A stretch of DNA of 64,000 bases. Origin: [Clostridium] scindens ATCC 35704. Its GTDB lineage: Bacteria; Bacillota; Clostridia; Lachnospirales; Lachnospiraceae. Numbering within the stretch: position 1 is the stretch's first letter; each line of letters starts with the position of its first letter. Below, one piece after another: positions 39,643 through 48,413 of this stretch. The notes beneath the pieces are model-generated. The model had not been told where the DNA came from and searched no databases. It saw nothing but the letters and a program-made list of their open reading frames with translations. Both the position numbers and the translations under genes were made by a program. The stretch spans positions 310,001 through 374,000 of the forward strand of contig NZ_CP036170.1 of NCBI RefSeq assembly GCF_004295125.1. Reading direction: 5' to 3'.

Positions 39643-40662
39643 TTAATTAAATCCAATAATTCTTCTTGCAACCGTATAGGCCAGCGAGGAGATCTTCCTG
39701 CCCGACTTGCCCGGGATATTCATGGTCTGCCCCAGGATTCCGTAGCGGATCTTAATGTAGGTCTTCATATCCCGCTTCTTCAGATACAGCCACAATTCCT
39801 TTTTCTTCTCCAGATTCTCCTTCTCCTTTGAACGGATCAAAAGAATCGAAGATACCGTCATCATGATTGCCAGGTAATTTATCATATACTGCCTCAGCTT
39901 CTTGCTGGTCACCTTTTTAAGCTGGTACATGTCTATCATAGTCTTGGTTACGAATATCTGCTGGTCCACCCTTGCGATCATCACCTTCTCATTGACGGAC
40001 TGGTCCTCTCTTCCAATAAAGTACCTGTAAAAATCCACATCCAGATAGTATATCTTGCGTACATGAGGAAGGGGATAGTATACATAGATGTTATCCACAT
40101 AGAAGGTATGCTTCGGCAGTCTCATCTGGCTCAGTTTGAGCATGTCCGTCCGGTATATGACAGAATGCATCAGAATATACTGATCCAGCCTGAAATGTCC
40201 GATATCATCCCAGCGGAACACCTCGTCCTGCGGAAGGACGTTCCTGTAATGTATGCATTTTTTATGGGTGACCCCCGCTTTTTCATAGACATAGTTGGAA
40301 ATCAGCATGTCAATCTGCTCATTGTCCTCCTCCAGATGGCGCAGCAGCATCAATATCTTATGCAGCGCCTCCTCATCCACCCAGTCATCACTGTCCACAA
40401 CCTTAAAATACTTTCCACTGGCATTGGCAAGTCCGGCGTTGACCGCGTCGCCATGCCCTCCATTCTCTTTATCGATTACTTTGATTATATCCGGATACTT
40501 GTCCATGTACTCATGGGCAATCTGCGAAGTTTTATCTTTAGAACCATCATTTACAATAATAATCTCTACCTCATCCCCGCCCGGCAGGATGCTTTCAATG
40601 GCATGGGCCATGTAATCCTGGGAATTATAGCATGGGATAGCAAATGAAATATACTTCATCAT
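39643..40662 (-). CDS. family 2 glycosyltransferase
   Basis: This 339-residue enzyme has the GT-A fold: the N-terminal SFAIPCYNSQDYMAHAIESI, then IIIVNDGSKDKTSQIA (DGSxDxT), and the metal-binding DSDDWVDEEAL (DxD at about residues 91-93). The C-terminal half is helical, with KVTSKKLRQYM, and ends in a basic tail. It adds a sugar to a surface polymer or lipid; no acceptor gene is nearby. RBS is AAAAGGAGAAGA. It stands alone. Confidence 0.9.
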   Translation of the reverse strand: MMKYISFAIPCYNSQDYMAHAIESILPGGDEVEIIIVNDGSKDKTSQIAHEYMDKYPDIIKVIDKENGGHGDAVNAGLANASGKYFKVVDSDDWVDEEALHKILMLLRHLEEDNEQIDMLISNYVYEKAGVTHKKCIHYRNVLPQDEVFRWDDIGHFRLDQYILMHSVIYRTDMLKLSQMRLPKHTFYVDNIYVYYPLPHVRKIYYLDVDFYRYFIGREDQSVNEKVMIARVDQQIFVTKTMIDMYQLKKVTSKKLRQYMINYLAIMMTVSSILLIRSKEKENLEKKKELWLYLKKRDMKTYIKIRYGILGQTMNIPGKSGRKISSLAYTVARRIIGFN

Positions 40663-40765
40663 TCTTCTCCTTTTCTTCGATGAATTATCTATCTAGTATA
40701 AATCATTTCGTAAGATTTTCCAACCGCTTCTTGGTAAAATATCTCCTTATTGATTGTAAATTCCC

Positions 40766-40794
40766 TTTACATCCGCTATAGTATTTGGTATAGG
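40766..40794 (+). promoter_or_regulatory. promoter of the first phosphofructokinase gene
   Basis: TTTACA (40766-40771) and TATAGG (40789-40794) are 17 bases apart, 21 bases before the start codon. Confidence 0.5.
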
Positions 40795-40814
40795 AAGAAC
40801 TAGGAGGAATTCAT

Positions 40815-42038
40815 ATGACAAAAAATATTATCGTCGGACAATCGGGCGGGCCTACCGCCGTAATCAATGGAAGCCTGTACGGAGTCGTTGCAGAAGGACT
40901 TAAGCATCCTGACCGTATCGGCCGCGTATATGGAATGATCAACGGAATCGAGGGATTCCTTCAGGGACATATGATGGACATCGGCTCTTTAGACCAGACA
41001 AACGAACTGGAAATGGTACGCACCACGCCAGGCGCATATCTCGGCTCCTGCCGCTACAAACTGCCGGAAAGCCTGGAGGATGCGGTGTATCCACAGCTTT
41101 TCCAGAAATTTGAGGAGCTTGGCATCGGCTATTTCTTCTATATCGGGGGAAACGATTCCATGGATACGGTCAGCAAACTGTCCCGCTACGCCCAGACTAT
41201 CGGCAGCGATATCCGCTTCATTGGCGTGCCAAAGACCATCGACAATGACCTGGTAGAGACGGATCATACGCCGGGATACGGAAGCGCCGCCAAATACGTT
41301 GCCACCGTAGTAAGGGAGATTTCTGCTGACGCCACCGTCTATGACAACAAGCAGTCTGTAACCATCGTGGAGATCATGGGACGCCATGCCGGATGGCTAA
41401 CCGCCGCCAGCATTCTTGCCCGCAAATTCGAGGGGGACAACCCTGTGCTCATCTATGTGCCGGAGGTTGCCTTTGACCAAGAGGCATTTATCGCCAAGGT
41501 AACTGAATCCTTGAAGCATACGCCCAATCTGGTCGTCTGCATCTCAGAGGGAATCCATGACGAGGATGGCACTTTTATCTGCGAATACTCCAGCGAAGTA
41601 GGAACCGATACCTTCGGGCACAAGATGCTGACTGGCTCCGGCAAATATCTGGAGAACCTTGTCAAGGAGCGGCTGGGCGTCAAGGTCCGCTCTATAGAAC
41701 TAAATGTATGCCAGCGCTGTTCCTGCGCCCACTTGTCCAGAGTCGATCTTGACGAGTCAGAGAATGCCGGCATATTTGCCGTGCTGTCCGCCCTTGCAGG
41801 AGAGACCGGCAAGATGATCAACTTCATCCGTAACAAAAGCGTTCCTTATGAACTGTCGTATGGCACTGCCGATGTCAACATCATCTGCAACCAGGAGAAG
41901 ACCGTGCCTTTGGAGTGGATCATTGCGGACGGTTCCGACATCAGCAATGAATTCATCGACTATGTGCGCCCGCTGACCCAAGGATTTGTAGAACTGCCTA
42001 CCAAGAACGGAATACCGCTTTTCGCTTATAGAAAATAG
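40815..42038 (+). CDS. PPi-type 6-phosphofructokinase, copy 1
   Basis: This 407-residue glycolytic enzyme has IVGQSGGPTAVIN at the nucleotide site, GGNDSMDT (111-118) with Asp where ATP enzymes have Gly, and PKTIDNDL with Lys140. Those two residues mark the pyrophosphate-dependent group, so it would use PPi and run in both directions. CRYKLPES and HTPGYGSAAKY follow as usual. RBS is TAGGAGGAATTCAT. A second copy lies at 51969-53216 with the same signatures. Confidence 0.9.
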   Translation: MTKNIIVGQSGGPTAVINGSLYGVVAEGLKHPDRIGRVYGMINGIEGFLQGHMMDIGSLDQTNELEMVRTTPGAYLGSCRYKLPESLEDAVYPQLFQKFEELGIGYFFYIGGNDSMDTVSKLSRYAQTIGSDIRFIGVPKTIDNDLVETDHTPGYGSAAKYVATVVREISADATVYDNKQSVTIVEIMGRHAGWLTAASILARKFEGDNPVLIYVPEVAFDQEAFIAKVTESLKHTPNLVVCISEGIHDEDGTFICEYSSEVGTDTFGHKMLTGSGKYLENLVKERLGVKVRSIELNVCQRCSCAHLSRVDLDESENAGIFAVLSALAGETGKMINFIRNKSVPYELSYGTADVNIICNQEKTVPLEWIIADGSDISNEFIDYVRPLTQGFVELPTKNGIPLFAYRK

Positions 42039-42050
42039 ACTGGTATAAGA

Positions 42051-42088
42051 AGCCCCATGCCATCGTATCCTGATCGTGGCATGGGGCT
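42051..42088 (+). terminator. terminator of the first phosphofructokinase gene
   Basis: AGCCCCATGCCA pairs with TGGCATGGGGCT (12 bp), followed by CTTTTACG. Confidence 0.8.
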
Positions 42089-42474
42089 CTTTTACGCTAA
42101 GGCTCCGTGCTGGCATTTACGGGATTCTGCTTTTCTATTATCTTTCCTACCACCGCCGCGGTTGTCTCTGGGATCCCCGCATATTGTTCATAGTTTGTTC
42201 ACTTATCTTTCAAAAAACCTTCATTTCTTTAACATCGTTTCTTCATAGGTCTGCTTTATACTGAATTTATCAGATGAAGAACAAGACATCTGAACATTAG
42301 ATAAGACCATTGACCAATAGTAAAATACTATTTTTGAATAAACTTTTTCATAATACATGCCGGGGATTGAGGAATCAATCACCCGGCATCCTCCCTTTTA
42401 TAAGGATCTCTATCGCCACCTTCCCTATTTCATAAGATAAAGAAGCCCCGCCACCTGTTAACGGCAGTTTTAAT
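42089..42474. other. 386-base gap without a gene
   Basis: No frame with a convincing ribosome-binding site was seen. It contains a small plus-strand hairpin ATAGTA-AAA-TACTAT followed by TTTTG (about 42318-42338), and an imperfect hairpin ATGCCGGG...CCCGGCAT (about 42357-42388) that probably terminates the leftward gene at 42475. A small RNA is possible but not supported by a clear promoter. Confidence 0.3.
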
Positions 42475-44352
42475 TTACCTGGGAATCAAAGGCGCGGCAA
42501 GCCAGCACACTGCCCTTCCCTTTTTTGAATCCAGCAGAAGCTGGGCATTACAGTCTGACACATCATAAGCTTTAATTATCCCTCCCAGTTCCTCATTTTC
42601 GGGAAATAGTTCCGGGAATATATTCGGATGCTGCTTCAGCAGCCGGGGCTGATAGCATCTGGTCTTGCTGTTCTCGTTGATCGCACCGTAATATACGTCA
42701 GCCTCCACAAGATCCTGGAACATATGGCTTCCATAAGACAGTTCCGGATGATATCCCACTTCGCTGTACGCTACCTCGCAGATGGCGCAGAATGCACTGA
42801 TGTTGGCATATACTACCGGAACTCCCAGTTCCGGCGATGAAGTTCCGATACGCCCCGGAACCAGAAGCATCATCTTCTTATCTGTCTCTTCATAGTGGCG
42901 GTTGATCTCATCAATCTTCTGTGCCACGTGGAATTTCTTAGCATAAGGATATTCGTAATATTTCCTGGGATCCACCCATACGATAATATCCAGTTTCTCC
43001 ATCTTGGAGCGGCGCATGGAAGTACGGCGCACGTCGAAGAGGAACTCCTTAACTTTCTCTTCCGGAATGTGGATTTTCTCTGATATGCTGGCCTGAAGAG
43101 GCCTGCACTGCAGAAGATTCAGCTCCCACTCTCCTTTTGCCATGCTGTTTACCGCAAATTCAACGTCCACCGGCCTTCCGTATACTTCCTGCAGCATGCC
43201 AAGGATATCCTTTACCATCTGGATAAAGAGGTCGTTATTCACCATCCCCTGGCAGTCGGCAAACAATACCTGCTTATACTTTCCTCTCTGGGCCAACAGT
43301 TCTTCGGCTTCCGTATCATGGCTTAGCACCAGTTTCTTCTGCCACCCGGGAAGTTCGTCTATCACTTCTTCCAATCGTTTCGTGCACAGGGAATTGGATG
43401 CATAATCCATCACGTCTACATTCCGCTGGGAATATTTGTGCCGTTCAGCCACCGTTGTTCGAAGATTGGCCTGCGCCCGGTCAAGGCCTACCAACCTCGG
43501 ATAATCTCCCGGCGTACGCTCTACCGCGCGCGTGCCAAGGCCCATGACCATCCTTATCATTCCCGCGTCCGGATTCATGTTCTCCATCCATTTATAAGGA
43601 TTATAGGAGCACCCCATGCCCGCTGCCACGGGCATATAGAAACTGTCGTACCTCTGCCCTGCCACCTTCTGTATCAGCAGCGCCATCTGCTCGTCCACAT
43701 CCAGCAGCCCCCAGCGCCTCCGGTACTCGATGGCCGAGGGATTCATGGTGCTTGCATAGACGCTTCGTACGGCATTCATCAGATCGGAGAGCCTCTCTTC
43801 CTCGCTTCCCTGGTTGATGCAGAAGATGGATTCATATTTGCCGGAAAAGGCGTTGCCGAATCCATCCTCCAGGAAACTGCTGGATCTGACGATGATCGGC
43901 GTATCCCCGTAATGCCGTACCACTTTGAGAAGTTCTTCCTGTATGGCTTCGGAAAAACTGCCGTTCCGGATACGGCTTTGCAGTTCATCCGCCTCTTGGA
44001 ACTTCTCTTTTTCCTTCATATGGCGTCTTCTTAACTCCATACAGTCATTCTCTTCCAGATAATGATAGAATACATCCGAGCCCACAAAATAGGAATCGTG
44101 CGGCTCCATATAATCCATGTATTGAGGCATCCTCGCCTGGATCAGTTTTCTCGCAAGAAGAAGCCCGCACGCTTTCCCCCCGATCCGGCCTCCTCCAATC
44201 CGGCGCTGCGCCACCTTATAGTAGTCTTCAGGGCCAAAGTTTTCCACGATCAGGCGTTCCATCTCAAGCCCCGTACTCATCAGATCATTGCATATATATT
44301 TGCTCTCTTTCGCTGTCAGGCTCTCCCTGCTTCTGATCTCTTCCCAGTTCAT
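42475..44352 (-). CDS. PEP/pyruvate-binding domain protein (PPDK N-domain type)
   Basis: This 625-residue protein has the ATP-grasp nucleotide-binding domain of PEP synthase and pyruvate phosphate dikinase: GGGRIGGKACGLLLA, then IIVRSSSFLEDGFGNAFSG and VDVEFAVNSMAKG ... LLQCRPLQ. The phosphohistidine and C-terminal PEP-binding domains are absent, so it is not a full enzyme. The last 200 residues are of another type (DIIVWVDPRKYYEYPYAKKF). It may transfer phosphate to a partner, as in Rph- or PPS-like systems. The target is unknown. Confidence 0.8.
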   Translation of the reverse strand: MNWEEIRSRESLTAKESKYICNDLMSTGLEMERLIVENFGPEDYYKVAQRRIGGGRIGGKACGLLLARKLIQARMPQYMDYMEPHDSYFVGSDVFYHYLEENDCMELRRRHMKEKEKFQEADELQSRIRNGSFSEAIQEELLKVVRHYGDTPIIVRSSSFLEDGFGNAFSGKYESIFCINQGSEEERLSDLMNAVRSVYASTMNPSAIEYRRRWGLLDVDEQMALLIQKVAGQRYDSFYMPVAAGMGCSYNPYKWMENMNPDAGMIRMVMGLGTRAVERTPGDYPRLVGLDRAQANLRTTVAERHKYSQRNVDVMDYASNSLCTKRLEEVIDELPGWQKKLVLSHDTEAEELLAQRGKYKQVLFADCQGMVNNDLFIQMVKDILGMLQEVYGRPVDVEFAVNSMAKGEWELNLLQCRPLQASISEKIHIPEEKVKEFLFDVRRTSMRRSKMEKLDIIVWVDPRKYYEYPYAKKFHVAQKIDEINRHYEETDKKMMLLVPGRIGTSSPELGVPVVYANISAFCAICEVAYSEVGYHPELSYGSHMFQDLVEADVYYGAINENSKTRCYQPRLLKQHPNIFPELFPENEELGGIIKAYDVSDCNAQLLLDSKKGRAVCWLAAPLIPR

Positions 44353-44383
44353 ATGCCTGTACCTCCTGTTCTTATGAGATAAT

Positions 44384-44420
44384 CAAATGCCTATACCTCT
44401 TATACATATATAGGTATTTG
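44384..44420. promoter_or_regulatory. inverted repeat between divergent genes
   Basis: CAAATGCCTATA (44384-44395) and TATAGGTATTTG (44409-44420) form a 12-bp dyad with one mismatch, followed by TTTTT on the plus strand. It lies midway between the leftward PEP-binding gene and the rightward aminotransferase operon and could be an operator for either. Confidence 0.45.
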
Positions 44421-44488
44421 TTTTTATCATACCATTTTATCTATAATGAAATCAAGAAAACAAAGCACCCAAAGGAGGAAAGGGAAGC

Positions 44489-45745
44489 ATGAACCAACCA
44501 GTAAACAGCGCCGATGCCCTTGACGAGTTAAAACTACAGTACGAACAAGCCAAGACCAAAAAATTAAACCTGAATATGTCCAGGGGGAAGCCTGCGCCTT
44601 CCCAGCTTGATCTAAGCAACGGATTGCTTAAAACCATGGACACTTACATCACCGCCGATGGCACGGATGCCCGCAATTACGGCATCGGGGATGGCATCCC
44701 GGAGTGCAAGAAGCTTTTCGCCGATCTTCTGGGCCTTCAGCCTCAGCAAATTATCATGGGCGGAAATTCCAGCCTGAGCATGATGTTCGACACCCTGGCA
44801 TCCATGTGCCTGTTCGGCACCGGCGGCAGCACCCCATGGCATTATTACAGATTCCAGGGCACGCCCGTCAAGTTCCTGTGTCCCGCGCCAGGCTACGACC
44901 GCCACTTCAGGATCTGTCAGGAACTTGGGATCGGGATGATTCCGGTACCGCTAACTTCGGAGGGGCCGGACATGGAGATGGTTGCGTCGCTTGCAAAGAA
45001 GGATCCCTTGATCAAAGGCATCTGGTGTGTGCCTCTTCATTCCAATCCGGAAGGCATCTGCTACAGCGACCAGGTGGTAGATCAGCTGGCATCTATGGAA
45101 ACCGCTGCCGACGACTTCCGCATCTTCTGGGACAATGCCTATGGCATCCACCACATCTACGAGAAGGTGGAACTTATGAATATCCTGGAAGCCTGTGAAA
45201 GGCATCACCATCCAGACCGGGCATATTATTTCTTCTCTACATCCAAGATTACATTTCCTGGAACCGGACTTGCGCTGATTGCATCCAATTCCTCAAATGT
45301 AGCAGAGATAAAGCGGCATATGTCCGCACAGATCATCAGTTATGACAAGATCAACCAGCTGCGGCATGTACAGTACTTTCAGACACCGGAAAACATTCTG
45401 TCCCATATGGACCGGCTGGCACAGGAGTTAAGGCCCAAATTCGATCTGGTACTATCCAAACTGGAAAACCAGTTTGGAGGAACAGGACTGGCTTCCTGGA
45501 GCACCCCGAAGGGCGGATACTTCATCTCCCTTTATACCCCGCCCGGCTGTGCCAAAAGAACGGTGGCGCTTGCCAAGGAAGCCGGAGTCACTCTGACGGA
45601 TGCCGGGGCAACCTATCCTTACGGAAAGGATGAAGCAGACAGGAATATCCGTATCGCGCCGTCCTATCCAACGCTTGAGGAACTGGACGCGGCCATGGAC
45701 ATATTTATCTTATGTATTAAAATAGCAGCATTGGAAAATAAATAA
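44489..45745 (+). CDS. aminotransferase of the PF12897 aspartate-aminotransferase type
   Basis: This 418-residue PLP enzyme has NLNMSRGKPAPSQLDLSN at the N-terminus, GDGIPECKKLFADLLG, then PHxNPEG-like LHSNPEGICYS, and the PLP lysine in FSTSKITFPGTG (about residue 248). It belongs to the group annotated as aspartate or alanine aminotransferase (Mycobacterium Rv3565-like). The glutamate dehydrogenase gene follows by 26 bases, so the pair probably moves amino groups from amino acids to 2-oxoglutarate and on to ammonia. RBS is AAAGGAGGAAAGGGAAGC. Confidence 0.85.
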   Translation: MNQPVNSADALDELKLQYEQAKTKKLNLNMSRGKPAPSQLDLSNGLLKTMDTYITADGTDARNYGIGDGIPECKKLFADLLGLQPQQIIMGGNSSLSMMFDTLASMCLFGTGGSTPWHYYRFQGTPVKFLCPAPGYDRHFRICQELGIGMIPVPLTSEGPDMEMVASLAKKDPLIKGIWCVPLHSNPEGICYSDQVVDQLASMETAADDFRIFWDNAYGIHHIYEKVELMNILEACERHHHPDRAYYFFSTSKITFPGTGLALIASNSSNVAEIKRHMSAQIISYDKINQLRHVQYFQTPENILSHMDRLAQELRPKFDLVLSKLENQFGGTGLASWSTPKGGYFISLYTPPGCAKRTVALAKEAGVTLTDAGATYPYGKDEADRNIRIAPSYPTLEELDAAMDIFILCIKIAALENK

Positions 45746-45771
45746 ACCAATATAACAGGAGGAAATCTAAT

Positions 45772-47034
45772 ATGAGCAAGACATATAACCCTTATGATAA
45801 CGTATTAAAAGTCGTATCCGAAGCAGCCGGCATCCTAGGCTATTCAGACAGTGACATTGAAGCATTGAAATACCCGGAAAGAGAACTGAAGGTTGCGATT
45901 CCGGTGCGTATGGATGATGGAAGCACGAAGGTATTCGAAGGCTACCGTATCCAGCACTCCACTTCCCGCGGACCTGCCAAAGGAGGAATCCGCTTCCATC
46001 CGGATGTCAATCCGGATGAAGTAAGGGCTCTGGCAGCATGGATGACGTTCAAGTGCGCGGTCGTCAATATCCCTTACGGTGGCGGAAAAGGCGGCGTTGT
46101 CTGCGATCCCGGCAAACTGTCTGAAGATGAGATTCGTGCAATCACCCGCAGATTCACGGCCGCTATCGCGCCTCTGATCGGACCGGAACAGGATATTCCT
46201 GCTCCTGACGTAGGAACAAACGCAGCTGTTATGGGATGGATGATGGACACCTACAGCATGCTCAAAGGCCACTGCGTTCACGGAGTTGTTACAGGCAAGC
46301 CGATCGAACTTGGCGGAGCGCTTGGAAGAAGCGAGGCTACCGGGCGCGGCGTTATGTTCACCGTCAAGAATGTACTGAAGAAAAAAGGAATTCCTGCACA
46401 AGGCACCATCGTGGCTATTCAGGGAATGGGAAATGTCGGCAGCGTGACAGCCAAACTTCTTTATCAGGGAGGATTGAAAGTCGTTGCGGTCAGCGACGTA
46501 TCCGGAGGCCTCTATAAGAAAGAAGGCCTCTGCATCCCGCAGATACTCGAATACCTGTCCAAAGACCGGAAGAACCTGCTGTCCGGATATCAGGAGGAAG
46601 GCATCACGCGCATTAGCAACGCTGAACTTCTGGAACTGGATGTAAAACTTCTGATCCCCGCTGCCCTGGAAAACCAGATCAATCTCTCCAACGCCAAAAA
46701 GATAAAGGCGGATATCATTATCGAAGCCGCGAATGGCCCGACTGCTTCCGAAGCAGATGATATCCTGAAGAAAAAGAATATCATGGTTGTTCCTGACATC
46801 CTTTCAAACGCAGGCGGCGTCGTGGTATCCTACTTTGAATGGGTACAGAACATCCAGTCTGTCAACTGGACAGAAGAAACCGTCAACGAGAAACTCAAAG
46901 ACATCATGGATTCCGCCTTTGACGCCGTATGGAACATTGCGGAATCAAACAACGCCACCTTGCGGACCGGCGCTTACCTGATCGCTGTGAAACGAGTGGT
47001 AGATGCCAAGAAAGCGAGGGCTATCTGGCCATAA
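45772..47034 (+). CDS. gdhA: glutamate dehydrogenase
   Basis: This 420-residue enzyme interconverts glutamate with 2-oxoglutarate and ammonia. It has PAKGGIRFHPDV, the catalytic lysine region FKCAVVNIPYGGGKGG, APDVGTN and the Rossmann motif QGMGNVGS. Length fits the hexameric 410-450-residue type. Lack of the long small-genome extension points to NAD-linked catabolic use, but the cofactor cannot be fixed from sequence. RBS is AGGAGGAAATCTAAT. It is the second gene of the aminotransferase operon and ends with a strong terminator. Confidence 0.95.
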   Translation: MSKTYNPYDNVLKVVSEAAGILGYSDSDIEALKYPERELKVAIPVRMDDGSTKVFEGYRIQHSTSRGPAKGGIRFHPDVNPDEVRALAAWMTFKCAVVNIPYGGGKGGVVCDPGKLSEDEIRAITRRFTAAIAPLIGPEQDIPAPDVGTNAAVMGWMMDTYSMLKGHCVHGVVTGKPIELGGALGRSEATGRGVMFTVKNVLKKKGIPAQGTIVAIQGMGNVGSVTAKLLYQGGLKVVAVSDVSGGLYKKEGLCIPQILEYLSKDRKNLLSGYQEEGITRISNAELLELDVKLLIPAALENQINLSNAKKIKADIIIEAANGPTASEADDILKKKNIMVVPDILSNAGGVVVSYFEWVQNIQSVNWTEETVNEKLKDIMDSAFDAVWNIAESNNATLRTGAYLIAVKRVVDAKKARAIWP

Positions 47035-47056
47035 AATACACCCTTCTCGCTAAGCA

Positions 47057-47081
47057 AGGGGCCTGTCAAGCGCAGGCCCCT
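47057..47081 (+). terminator. terminator of the aminotransferase-gdh operon
   Basis: AGGGGCCTG pairs with CAGGCCCCT (9 bp) around TCAAGCG. The tail is CGCATCATA, with few Ts. Confidence 0.7.
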
Positions 47082-47144
47082 CGCATCATATATTCATTCC
47101 CTTCAAGTCTGGCAAGACATATGCCTGATTTGTCAGCCTGGTCT

Positions 47145-47172
47145 TTTACGAGTTTACAAATCATGGTACAAT
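47145..47172 (+). promoter_or_regulatory. promoter of the LysR gene
   Basis: TTTACG (47145-47150) and the extended -10 TGGTACAAT (TACAAT at 47167-47172) with a 16-base spacer. Confidence 0.5.
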
Positions 47173-47204
47173 ATGAATAGGTAGAAACAGGGAGGATATC
47201 TGAG

Positions 47205-48152
47205 ATGTTTAATTCTATGAACTATGTGTATGAAGTGTACAAAGAGCGGAGTTTTTCCAAGGCTGCGGCAAACCTGTATATCAGCCAGCCATCCTTAAGC
47301 GCCACCGTCAAGAAGGTGGAAGAGCGCATAGGCTCGCCAATCTTTGACCGCAGCGTAAGCCCGATACAGTTGACGGAATGCGGCCGGCATTATATCAAGG
47401 CCGTCGAAGAGATCATGGATACCCAGAGCCGGTTCGCGAATTATCTCAATGACCTGAATGAACTGAAGACAGGCCAGATCGCAATCGGAGGAAGCAATCT
47501 ATTCGCTTCCTATATCCTTCCCCCGGTAATCACCTGCTTCACCAAGAAGTATCCTCTGGTAAAGGTACATCTGGTGGAGGCGAATACGCCTCAGCTGGTG
47601 GATCTGCTGTTCCGAGGAACACTGGATATGGTCATTGATAATTCCTCATTCCCGGATGCGATCTACCATCATCACCTATATACCCAGGAAACACTTCTCC
47701 TGGCTGTGCCCGCGTCTTTTGCTTCCAATGAAAAGGCTGCTTCTTATCGCCTTACGATCCAGGATGTGCTGGATCGCAGGCATGTGAAAGAAGAAACGCC
47801 CTGCGTTCCGCTTTCCCTATTCGAGGATGATCCTTTCATTCTCCTTCGTTCCGGCAACGATACCAGATCCCGGGCTGAAAAGATCTGTCAGGTTCAGTCA
47901 TTTTCGCCCAACATTATCCTGAAACTGGATCAGCAGGTCACCGCTTTCCATATCTGCTGCTATGGAATGGGTGTTACATTTGTCAGCGATCTGCTTCTTG
48001 CCCACATTCCTAATGGAGAGGACTGCTACTATTACAAGCTGGATGCAGACTATGCCGGTCGCAGCATCTATTTCTACCACAAAGAGACACGGTACGTGAC
48101 AAGGGCCATGGAAGAATTTTTAAAAATCGCTTCCAACGGCGTTACCACATAA
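47205..48152 (+). CDS. LysR-family transcriptional regulator
   Basis: This 315-residue regulator has the winged HTH at its N-terminus (SFSKAAANLYISQPSLSATV, residues about 17-36) and a periplasmic-binding-like effector domain (IAIGGSNLFASYILPPVI, then LLAVPASFASNE). LysR proteins usually control a gene beside them or a regulon; the aminotransferase-gdh operon upstream is the nearest target. RBS is GGGAGGATATCTGAG. The effector is unknown. Confidence 0.9.
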   Translation: MFNSMNYVYEVYKERSFSKAAANLYISQPSLSATVKKVEERIGSPIFDRSVSPIQLTECGRHYIKAVEEIMDTQSRFANYLNDLNELKTGQIAIGGSNLFASYILPPVITCFTKKYPLVKVHLVEANTPQLVDLLFRGTLDMVIDNSSFPDAIYHHHLYTQETLLLAVPASFASNEKAASYRLTIQDVLDRRHVKEETPCVPLSLFEDDPFILLRSGNDTRSRAEKICQVQSFSPNIILKLDQQVTAFHICCYGMGVTFVSDLLLAHIPNGEDCYYYKLDADYAGRSIYFYHKETRYVTRAMEEFLKIASNGVTT

Positions 48153-48192
48153 AGAAATGCCAGATCATATAACTTTGATCTGGCATTTCTTT
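48151..48192. terminator. terminator after the LysR gene
   Basis: AAAGAAATGCCAGATC pairs with GATCTGGCATTTCTTT (16 bp) around ATATAACTTT, followed by ATCTCTTTTTTT on the plus strand. Confidence 0.9.
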
Positions 48193-48413
48193 ATCTCTTT
48201 TTTTAAGCCACTGTTCCTCATCGGAATATGGAATAATTGGAAGATAGATGTAGGAAGCGTGGATGCTGTCTACGAATATCTTATATTCAATATCCTGGCT
48301 GTTTGGCAGCCGAACCATCCAGTGATATGGATTCGCGTATGGTCTTTATCGATCTCCTCCTTCATCAAATAAGTGATTTCTTTTAAAGACAGTCCCATCT
48401 CCTTCAGACCGGA
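48193..48413 (-). pseudogene. MerR/GyrI-like regulator remnant
   Basis: Minus-strand frames encode LKEMGLSLKEITYLMKEE, which is the conserved helix after the HTH in MerR proteins, then, in another frame, RLPNSQDIEYKIFVDSIHAS and PYSDEEQWLKK, which resemble the GyrI-like effector domain of such regulators. The N-terminus is missing and a frameshift separates the two parts. It is a small decayed fragment between the LysR terminator and the Ig-like gene. Confidence 0.4.

Noticed and set aside
48157-48372. Plus-strand open frame of 71 codons after the LysR gene
   Set aside because: It begins inside the LysR terminator hairpin and runs antisense to the MerR-like remnant.
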